Notes under the pieces: generated by a model
Databases searched by the model: none
Told to the model about the DNA's origin: nothing
Seen by the model: only the letters and a program-made list of their open reading frames with translations
Shown: positions 57,723-64,000 of the stretch, one piece after another
How positions within the stretch are numbered: the stretch's first letter is position 1
Layout: every line of letters begins with the position of its first letter
Position numbers and translations under genes: made by a program
Origin: Pseudonocardia ammonioxydans
GTDB lineage: Bacteria; Actinomycetota; Actinomycetes; Mycobacteriales; Pseudonocardiaceae
Direction of reading: 5' to 3'
DNA length: 64,000 nt
Assembly: GCF_900115005.1 (NCBI RefSeq)
Contig: NZ_FOUY01000001.1
Location: 248,001 to 312,000, forward strand

Positions 57723-59054
57723 TCAGTGGGCATCCTGGCGCGCGCCCGCCCGGCCGGTGCTGCCGCTGCGCAGCATGTCGGAAGGCGCGAATCGCTCCGA
57801 CAGGAAGAACGCCGCGACCGCGGAGATGGCGGCGGTAGCACTCATGTAGATCGCGATTGCAGTCCAGGACCCGGTCATCCCGAGCAGTCCGGTAGCGACC
57901 AGCGGGGCGATGGCACTGCTCACGACCGTCCCGAGCGTGTAGCCCAGCGACATCCCGGTGAAGCGCACCGCCGGCGGAAACACGTGCGCGAAGAACGCGG
58001 CCATCGTTCCGTAGGTGGCCGCATAGGGGATGAACAAGGCGGAAAATCCGAGCACCATCCAGCCGATCGACCCGCTGGCGAGCGCCCCGAACCACGGCCA
58101 TGCCAGCACCCCCATGCCGAGGATTCCTGCAATGAATATGGCGCGTCGGTTCGTATGATCGGAGAGCCAACCGAAGAAGGGCAGTCCGACGATCGCCACG
58201 AGGTTCCCCACCACGACCAGGAGAAGCAGGAGATCGCGCTCGATCCCGAGCGTCGTAGTGCCGAAACTGAGCGAGAAGACCGTGCCGATGTAGAAGGTGA
58301 CACCGGCGGACGCGTAGGCGAGCATCATCAGCAGAGCGGGGCCGAGGTGACTGGCTATCACCGTCATGAACGGCGTACGCGGCGCAGAAGCGGAGTCCGC
58401 GCCCGCGAATTCGGGGCTCTCGCTGAGCCGGAGCCTGATCACGGTACCGACCACCAGGAGTATGACGCTCAGCAGGAAGGGAACCCGCCATCCCCAGGAG
58501 AGGAAGGCGTCCTCGGACAGGACGGACAGGCCGAGGTAGACCCCATTGGCCAAGAGCAGCCCTGCCGGGGCCCCCATGTTCACGACCGACCCGAAGAATC
58601 CTCGTCGCCTACCGCGGGAATGCTCGACCGCCATCAGGACGGACCCACCGTACTCCCCACCCAACGACAATCCCTGAATCACTCGGAGCGCGACGAGCAG
58701 GACGGGTGCCGCCACACCAACGCTGTGGTAGGTGGGCAGCAGACCGATCGCGAAGGTCGCGCCGCCCATCAGCATCAGCGTCAGGACCAGTGTCGCCTTT
58801 CGGCCGACCCGGTCACCGAGATGCCCGAATACGACACCGCCGATCGGACGCGCCAGGAACGCGACGGCGAACGTCGAGAGTGAGACCAGAATCCCGACGA
58901 GTGGATCTTCCGATGGAAAGAACAGCGCGGGAAAGACCAGTGCGGCCGCCGTCCCGTAGATGAAGAACTCGTACCACTCGATAGTGGTCCCGACCAGGCT
59001 CGCGACGGTCACCTTACGAGCAGTGGTCTTGCGGTGGGTGGTCTCGCCAACCAT
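57723..59054 (-). CDS. MHS-family MFS transporter (metabolite:H+ symporter)
   Basis: 443-residue 12-TM symporter of the KgtP/ShiA/ProP type. The family start GTTIEWYEFFIYGTAAALVF is at residues ~20-40, the loop motif GHLGDRVGRKATLV near 78, and LQGLSLGGEYGGSV-like (here IQGLSLGGEYGGSVLM) near 120. ATG 59054 follows GGAGG at 4 bp; upstream in-frame starts are not needed. It faces a GntR regulator across a 164-bp gap with a clear operator. Likely substrate is an organic acid, by family. Confidence 0.92.
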   Translation of the reverse strand: MVGETTHRKTTARKVTVASLVGTTIEWYEFFIYGTAAALVFPALFFPSEDPLVGILVSLSTFAVAFLARPIGGVVFGHLGDRVGRKATLVLTLMLMGGATFAIGLLPTYHSVGVAAPVLLVALRVIQGLSLGGEYGGSVLMAVEHSRGRRRGFFGSVVNMGAPAGLLLANGVYLGLSVLSEDAFLSWGWRVPFLLSVILLVVGTVIRLRLSESPEFAGADSASAPRTPFMTVIASHLGPALLMMLAYASAGVTFYIGTVFSLSFGTTTLGIERDLLLLLVVVGNLVAIVGLPFFGWLSDHTNRRAIFIAGILGMGVLAWPWFGALASGSIGWMVLGFSALFIPYAATYGTMAAFFAHVFPPAVRFTGMSLGYTLGTVVSSAIAPLVATGLLGMTGSWTAIAIYMSATAAISAVAAFFLSERFAPSDMLRSGSTGRAGARQDAH

Positions 59055-59178
59055 GACGCCTCCACGGGGCGCGTCGGGGGCCGAAGCCCGACCGGAAGGG
59101 CTGTGCCGTCCGCGCTCTGCCACCTCGGCCGAACGCGGGTCGCGATTCGCTTCACTCGAGTGGCGTCGACATTAAGCA

Positions 59179-59191
59179 GATGTCTGACATC
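59179..59191. promoter_or_regulatory. GntR-type operator between MHS and gntR genes
   Basis: Perfect palindrome GATGTC-T-GACATC in the divergent intergenic region. FadR-subfamily GntR proteins bind such short palindromes next to their own genes. It lies 28 bp before the GTG chosen for the regulator and about 125 bp before the transporter start. Confidence 0.6.
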
Positions 59192-59218
59192 AGTCAACAG
59201 GCATGCAAGAATGAGAGC

Positions 59219-60013
59219 GTGACGAGGAGCAGCGCGGGACTCGGTCAGGGCCAGGCCACACCGTTGGTGGGGCGCCGACCGGTGCCGGAGGTGATCGCAG
59301 AGTTGATCACCGCAGAGATCAACGCCGGGACACTCCGCCCCGGCGACAAACTTCCGTCCGAACCGGAGCTGGCTCGGCAACTGGAAGTCGGACGCACGTC
59401 GCTGCGCGAAGCCATCCGCACGCTCGGCACCCTGGGCGTCCTCGAGGTCGTCCGAGGACGAGGCACTTTCGTACGGGACCCGGCGGCGGCGCCATCGCCC
59501 TCGCCCCGCTTCGTCGAGTTCAGCACGACGGCAGGCCCTGCCGCAGCGGAGCTGCTCGAGGTCCGACTCGGTATCGAGACGGCCGCTGCGTCGCTGGCGT
59601 GTCTACGTGCCTCCGGCTCGGACATGGATGCGATGGCTGCACGCTGCCGGGAACACGAGGCAGCTCGTCGGCGGGGCGATCCCGACGAGCTGGTCGGTAC
59701 CGACGAGCGGGTTCACCAAGCCCTGATTGATGCGGCGCACAACGAGCTCCTGAACTCGATGTACGCAAGCCTCGTGCCGGGACTGCGCGAGTTCCGACGG
59801 GAGACACTGATGCTCGAACGCGCCGACGAAAGGTTCGACCCGGGACACCGGGACATCCTTCGAGCTGTGCGGAACCGGGACGCAGCCAGTGCACGCGACG
59901 CCGTGGTCCGGCATATCGGTGCTCTCTACGGCGAGGTCCGGCGGGCCGCACACGAGTCGGACCCGGTCCAACACATGCTGGAGTTCGACGACATCGTGCG
60001 CGCGTTTCGCTGA
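59219..60013 (+). CDS. GntR/FadR-subfamily (FCD) transcriptional regulator
   Basis: 264-residue repressor-type protein. The N-terminal winged helix (PVPEVIAELITAEINAGTLR, then LPSEPELARQLEVGRTSLREAIRTL) is followed by an all-helical FCD ligand domain (LLEVRLGIETAAASLACLRA to the end, with FDPGHRDILRAVRNRDAASA near the metal site). GTG 59219 is used; an upstream ATG (59180) lies inside the operator and lacks a ribosome site. It probably controls the MHS transporter and the linked luciferase-like gene. Confidence 0.9.
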   Translation: MTRSSAGLGQGQATPLVGRRPVPEVIAELITAEINAGTLRPGDKLPSEPELARQLEVGRTSLREAIRTLGTLGVLEVVRGRGTFVRDPAAAPSPSPRFVEFSTTAGPAAAELLEVRLGIETAAASLACLRASGSDMDAMAARCREHEAARRRGDPDELVGTDERVHQALIDAAHNELLNSMYASLVPGLREFRRETLMLERADERFDPGHRDILRAVRNRDAASARDAVVRHIGALYGEVRRAAHESDPVQHMLEFDDIVRAFR

Positions 60014-60055
60014 GTTCCACGGCACATCTCGTCACAAGCAGCCCGGAACTGTCGA

Positions 60056-60745
60056 CTACCGGTGCCCGTGCCGCCCGGTCGATGCCGTGTCGAGCCCCTC
60101 CCCGGAGACGAGCCTGTCGGCCTCGGCGGTCCCGACCTGGGTGTGCCAGGTGCCCCCGTCGACGACCAGCGGGCCGAGGTTGCACGGACCCAGGCACCCG
60201 CACGGGGTCACCTGCGTGCCGGTCCCGCGTGCGGCCGCCGCCATGGCCCGGTGGGTGGCCCCGGCCCCGTACACCAGGCACCGTGGCCCCCGGCAGACGA
60301 ACAGGTGCCGCTGCGGCACGTCGAGCACCGACCAGGCGGGGCTGGTGAACCCGGCCGGGGACGCGGTGATCGGTTCTCCCTCGGCGGTGGCCAGCCCGGC
60401 AACGGCGTCGACAGCGACGTCGGTCAGCCCGGGCGCGATCCGCACCTCGCACGGCTCGGCCGCGACGGAGCGCCAGTGCGCGACCGCCCGGCCGATCCAC
60501 GTCCGCAGGTAGCGGTCCGCGGGCACGGCCAGCGGCACGCACAACACGTCGTCGACGCCGGCGCCGACCAGCTCGTCGAGTACTGCGGGGATCGAGGGGT
60601 CCAGCTGGTCCAGGTGGGCGATCCGCACGGTAGCGCCGACCCGACCCGCCACGTCGGCGGCCAGCCGGGCCAGCGAGCGTTCGTCCACTCCGGACGGTGT
60701 CGGCCGGGCGACGAGCACGAGGGCACGGAGGGACGACTCAGTCAA
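60056..60745 (-). CDS. CbiX-like plus (2Fe-2S) ferredoxin-like fusion protein
   Basis: 229-residue two-part protein. Residues ~5-125 resemble the CbiX/SirB chelatase fold (ALVLVARPTPSGVDERSLAR, then LVGAGVDDVLCVPLAVPADR), but the metal-binding His of the usual AHGS is replaced (ARPT) and the second His is also missing, so chelatase activity is doubtful. Residues ~150-215 carry ferredoxin-type ligands CRGPRC and CGCLGPC. The TTG start at 60745 follows AGGAG by 8 nt and overlaps the ATPase end. It is last gene of the ABC operon, mirroring the ferredoxin-like gene at 37170. Confidence 0.7.
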   Translation of the reverse strand: MTESSLRALVLVARPTPSGVDERSLARLAADVAGRVGATVRIAHLDQLDPSIPAVLDELVGAGVDDVLCVPLAVPADRYLRTWIGRAVAHWRSVAAEPCEVRIAPGLTDVAVDAVAGLATAEGEPITASPAGFTSPAWSVLDVPQRHLFVCRGPRCLVYGAGATHRAMAAAARGTGTQVTPCGCLGPCNLGPLVVDGGTWHTQVGTAEADRLVSGEGLDTASTGRHGHR

Positions 60746-62210
60746 CTGCGGTACTCCTGTCCACGAGTGGGTACTCCTCGGCGCGCCCTGCACGCAGGGC
60801 GAGTACGTGATCGGCGTAGCCGGTGATCCGTTCCCGGTCGTGGGTCACGACGACCACCGCGGTGCCGTCGTCGGCGAGCTCACGCAGGAGCCCGGTGATC
60901 GCCGCGGTGGTGGCCACGTCGAGTGCGGCGGTGGGCTCGTCGGCGACGAGCAGGCCGGGCCGGGCGGCCAGCGCGCGAGCGATCGCCACCCGCTGTGCCT
61001 GCCCCACCGACAGGGTCGCCGGCCGCCGGGCCGGGTCGACCCCGTCCAGGCCGACCCGCTGCAGCATGTCCGTCGCGGCCCGCTCCGCCGCGGCGCGGCG
61101 CAACCGCTCCCCGCGGGCACGTAGTGGTTCGGTCAGCGTGCGCCACAACGGCCACCGCCGGTTCAGCGAGGCCACCGGGTCCTGGAAGACCGGCATGACG
61201 AAACCCGGCCGAGGCCGACCGCCATCACCGAGGACGACGGTACCGGCGTCCGGACTCTCCATCCCGGCCAGCAGCCGGGCCAGCGTGGACTTCCCGGACC
61301 CCGACCGGCCCACGATCCCGAGCACCTCGCCGGCCCGCAGCGTGACCGACACGCGGTCCACGGCGGTCGTGGCGCCGTAGCGGCGGACCAGGTCGCGGGC
61401 GCGGAGCAGCACCGGGCCGGACGTGCCGGTGGGCGCTCGCCGTGGCGTCGGGGCTCCGGCGTCGAGCATCTCGATGGTCGACGGTGCGGAGGGGGCGGCC
61501 AGCAGCCTGGCGGCCGGTCCGCGCTCGGTCACCCGGCCGTCGGCCAGCACGAGGACCTGGACGGCGTGCCGGGCCACCAGCGTCAGGTCATGGCTGACCA
61601 GCAGCAGGGCCCCGCTGCGCGCGCGGACGAGGCGCAGCACGTCGTCGGCGAGCTCGGCGTCGAGTGCGCTGGTGGGTTCGTCGGCCAGGGTCAGCGGCGG
61701 AGCGTGCGCGGTCGCGGCGACGATCGTCGCGCGCTGCAGCATTCCACCGGACCAGGTGTGCGGGTGGCGGCCGGCGCGGCGCGCGGCATCGTCGATCCCG
61801 ACGCCCTCCAGGTCGGTGACGATCCGGCCCGGCGGCGGGGTGAGCCGGTGCGCCCGCCACGCCTGGGCGACATGGTGCTCGACCGTCCGCAGTGGGTCGC
61901 AGGCGGCGTACGGATCCTGGGGTACGTACCCGACCGCACGACCGCGAAGTGCACTCAGCTGCGACTCGGACAGGCCGAGGATCTCCTGACCGTCGACCCG
62001 GATGCTCCCGGTCGCCGTCGCACCCGCCGGGAGCACACCGAGCACCGCGCGGACCAGCGTGGTCTTGCCGCTGCCGGAGCGACCCACGACGGCCCAGCGC
62101 TCGCCGGCCGGGATCTCCAGGTCGATGTCGCGGAGGGCGGTGTACCCGTCGGCGTAGGTGACCGTGAGGTCCTTCACCGACAGTGCCGGCATGGCTCGAG
62201 GGGCGGTCAC
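60738..62210 (-). CDS. Double ABC ATPase (DppD-DppF fusion type), second locus
   Basis: 490-residue fused ATPase. Domain 1: Walker A GRSGSGKTT near residue 40, signature TWSGGMLQR near 153, Walker B LTLADEPTSALD near 174. Domain 2: Walker A GRSGSGKST near 303, signature TLSVGQAQR (Gly replaced by Val) near 403, Walker B LLVADEPTAALD near 428. Both domains look functional. GTG 62210 overlaps the permease stop; ATG 62192 is an alternative. It is homologous in layout, not closely in sequence, to the fusion at 35661. Confidence 0.9.
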   Translation of the reverse strand: MTAPRAMPALSVKDLTVTYADGYTALRDIDLEIPAGERWAVVGRSGSGKTTLVRAVLGVLPAGATATGSIRVDGQEILGLSESQLSALRGRAVGYVPQDPYAACDPLRTVEHHVAQAWRAHRLTPPPGRIVTDLEGVGIDDAARRAGRHPHTWSGGMLQRATIVAATAHAPPLTLADEPTSALDAELADDVLRLVRARSGALLLVSHDLTLVARHAVQVLVLADGRVTERGPAARLLAAPSAPSTIEMLDAGAPTPRRAPTGTSGPVLLRARDLVRRYGATTAVDRVSVTLRAGEVLGIVGRSGSGKSTLARLLAGMESPDAGTVVLGDGGRPRPGFVMPVFQDPVASLNRRWPLWRTLTEPLRARGERLRRAAAERAATDMLQRVGLDGVDPARRPATLSVGQAQRVAIARALAARPGLLVADEPTAALDVATTAAITGLLRELADDGTAVVVVTHDRERITGYADHVLALRAGRAEEYPLVDRSTAVD

Positions 62211-63091
62211 CGGCGTCGCTCCGGGTCCGTGACGTCGCGCAACGCATCGCCGATCAGCGTCGCGGCGGCGACGGCCAGTACCAGCCCGACGCCGGGTCCG
62301 ACCAGCTGCCAGGGGGCGTGGGCGAACGTCTCGCGACCGGCGGCGAGCATCGTCCCCCACTCCGCTGTGGGTGGCTGCGCACCCAACCCCAGGAACGACA
62401 GCCCGCCCAGCGCCAGCACCGCCTCGCCCAGACCCAGGGTCGCGGCGACCGACACGTGTGCCGTGACGCCGGGAAGGACATGTCCCAGAACGGCCCGCGC
62501 CGGTCCGATGCCGGCCATCCGGGCGGCGATGACATCCGGTCGCTGCCAGGCGCCCAGCGCGGCACTGCGCGCGATCCGGGCCAGGCCTGCCCAGCTGGTC
62601 ACCGCCATCGCGAGGAGCAGGTTCGCGAATCCGGGGCCCAGCACGCCGACGACGGCGAGGGTGAGCACCAGCGTGGGCAGGCCGAGGAGCACGTCGGTGA
62701 TCCGGGTCAGCACCGCGTCCGCCGTCCCGCCGACCGCACCGGCGATCGTGCCCAGCACCAGTCCGATCAGTGCCGAGAGCGCCATCACCACCACGGCCGC
62801 GCCGAGCGAGCTGCGCGCGCCGGCGACGCTGCGGGCCAGCAGGTCCCGACCGGACTGGTCGGTGCCGAGCAGGTTCTGCGCGGACGGCGGTGCGAGCTGG
62901 CGGGTGTAGTCGGGCAGATCGGGATCGGGCAGCACCCACGGCCCGGCGACGGCGGCGAGCAGCAGCACCGCGGCGAACACGAACCCCACCCGCGCGGCCG
63001 GTCGTGCGCGCAACGCGCGCAGCACCCCGCGGTCGACGTGCCGGTGCCCGGCCGTGTCGGCGGCGCGGGTGAGGATGCCGGCCCCGGTCAT
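62207..63091 (-). CDS. ABC transporter permease, DppC/NikC type, second locus
   Basis: 294-residue permease. The DppC/NikC motif LLGTDQSGRDLLARSVAGA is near residue 73 after the first membrane segment; the C-terminal SFLGLGAQPPTAEWGTML is near 240. ATG 63091 overlaps the preceding permease (ATGA) and the stop overlaps the ATPase gene, so the genes form one operon reading leftwards. Confidence 0.9.
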   Translation of the reverse strand: MTGAGILTRAADTAGHRHVDRGVLRALRARPAARVGFVFAAVLLLAAVAGPWVLPDPDLPDYTRQLAPPSAQNLLGTDQSGRDLLARSVAGARSSLGAAVVVMALSALIGLVLGTIAGAVGGTADAVLTRITDVLLGLPTLVLTLAVVGVLGPGFANLLLAMAVTSWAGLARIARSAALGAWQRPDVIAARMAGIGPARAVLGHVLPGVTAHVSVAATLGLGEAVLALGGLSFLGLGAQPPTAEWGTMLAAGRETFAHAPWQLVGPGVGLVLAVAAATLIGDALRDVTDPERRR

Positions 63092-64000
63092 CGCGGCTCC
63101 CGCAGCCGGGGATCGATCCACGCGCACACCAGGTCGATCACCAGGCTCGCCACCACGTACGCGACGACCGCGACCATCGTGAACCCGACGATCACCGGCA
63201 TGTCCCGGGCGTTGATCGCCTCCACGGTGAACCGGCCGACCCCCGGCCAGGTGAACACGCTCTCCACGATCGCGGCACCACCGATCAGCGAGGCGGTACC
63301 GAGCCCGACCATGGTCAGGAACGGAGCGATCGCGTTCGGCATCTGGTGCACCAGCAGCCGCCGGGTCCGGCTCGTGCCGCGCGCGGCGGCCACCCGCAGG
63401 TGCGCTGCGGATCCGGCCTCGAGCAGGCTGGTACGCAGCACCCGCGACCAGGTGGCGACCGAGCCGAGGGCGAGGACCAGGGCCGGCAGGAACACGGTCG
63501 CCCAGGTGCCGTCGGCGATCACCCGACCGAGACCGGCCCGGACCACCAGGACGTCGAGCAGGACCACGCCCAGCACGAAGCTCGGCACGACCAGGAAGAC
63601 GAGCGCGATCGTCCGGGACAGTGTGTCGGGCCACCGGCCCGCCCCGAGCGCGGCGGCGGTGCCGAGCACCAGCGCGAGCCCGACCGCCAGCGCGAGTGCG
63701 GCCGCGGTGAGCCGCAGGGTCGCGGGCAGCCGTTCGGCGAACTCGGCGCTGACGGGTCGCCCGGTCAGCCACGACACGCCGAGATCGCCCCGTACGGCGT
63801 CGCCTGCCCACCGCCCGAACCGGACCGGCAGGGGGTCGTCGAGCCGCAGCTCGGCGCGGACCGCGGCGACCGCGGCGGGCGTCGGTTCCTGCACGCCGCG
63901 GGCGGTGAGCACCCGCTGGGCGGAGTCGCCCGGGGTCACGGCGAGCATGCCGAACACCAGGGCACCGGCCGCGGCAAGGGTGATCACCGCCTGGCCGAGG
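63088..64000 (-). CDS. ABC transporter permease, DppB/NikB type, 5' end beyond window
   Basis: At least 304 residues of a peptide/nickel-type permease. It includes GDLGVSWLTGRPVSAEFAER near residue 85 of the visible part and the C-terminal ESVFTWPGVGRFTVEAINARD. The frame is open through position 64000 (LGQAVITLAAAG), where the first membrane segment of DppB-type proteins is already under way, so the true start lies about a dozen codons outside. A binding-protein gene is expected upstream, outside the window. Confidence 0.88.
   Translation of the reverse strand, partial: LGQAVITLAAAGALVFGMLAVTPGDSAQRVLTARGVQEPTPAAVAAVRAELRLDDPLPVRFGRWAGDAVRGDLGVSWLTGRPVSAEFAERLPATLRLTAAALALAVGLALVLGTAAALGAGRWPDTLSRTIALVFLVVPSFVLGVVLLDVLVVRAGLGRVIADGTWATVFLPALVLALGSVATWSRVLRTSLLEAGSAAHLRVAAARGTSRTRRLLVHQMPNAIAPFLTMVGLGTASLIGGAAIVESVFTWPGVGRFTVEAINARDMPVIVGFTMVAVVAYVVASLVIDLVCAWIDPRLREPR

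Overview
The window is very GC-rich, uses many GTG/TTG starts and tight ATGA/GTGA gene overlaps, and carries mycofactocin, aerobic CODH-like and NAD-formate dehydrogenase genes. This points to a mycelial actinobacterium of the Pseudonocardiaceae type (Pseudonocardia-like). That assignment is an inference from gene content and base composition; no rRNA gene is present. No tRNA, rRNA, CRISPR array or insertion sequence was seen.

Layout. 1-6192 (minus): three-gene SMC/MukBEF-like operon of the Wadjet (JetABC) kind, whose SMC gene runs off the left edge. 6315-8234: alpha/beta hydrolase and a P1-family peptidase. 8357-13142 (minus): coxS-coxL-coxM-coxG, a molybdenum hydroxylase of the form II CODH-like type with a membrane-anchored CoxG. 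13513-25359 (mostly minus): mycofactocin locus with precursor mftA, chaperone mftB, radical SAM mftC, a giant ORF fusing two FadH/OYE oxidoreductases, an MFS exporter, mftE and mftF, with a plus-strand phosphodiesterase between mftE and mftF. mftD is not here. 25514-31199 (plus): DUF952 gene, then a Cys-type NAD-dependent formate dehydrogenase fdsGBAD. 31297-39064: family 5 (peptide/nickel-type) ABC importer with two paralogous lipoproteins, two permeases, a double ATPase and a ferredoxin-like protein, with a universal stress protein on the other strand. 39109-39788: Phd/PIN toxin-antitoxin pair. 39815-44723: bioQ repressor divergent from bioBAFD. 44724-49158: cobalamin riboswitch followed by nrdAB. 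49412-51405 (minus): mycofactocin-coupled SDR and a luciferase-like monooxygenase. 51442-56579: FecCD-type ABC importer, a berberine-bridge-type flavoprotein and a LysR regulator. 56654-60013: luciferase-like enzyme, MHS-type transporter and GntR regulator. 60056-64000 (minus): a second family 5 ABC importer with a CbiX/ferredoxin-like protein, cut by the right edge.

How the parts connect. The mycofactocin locus, the mycofactocin-coupled SDR, the OYE fusion, the form II hydroxylase and formate dehydrogenase form a redox-rich set suited to alcohol, aldehyde and C1 oxidation. Cobalamin links the second half: nrdAB is under a B12 riboswitch, and both family 5 importers carry ferredoxin-like partners, one with a CbiX-like fold, which suggests cobalt or nickel supply (inference). 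NrdB has the Phe/Glu signature of Mn/Fe class Ic enzymes.

Two structural themes recur. First, in-frame short tandem repeats sit inside or at the ends of several proteins (JetC, JetA, MftF, OYE fusion). Second, a family of palindromic elements with GTGAGTG/CACTCAC ends occurs three times, once as part of a coding sequence.
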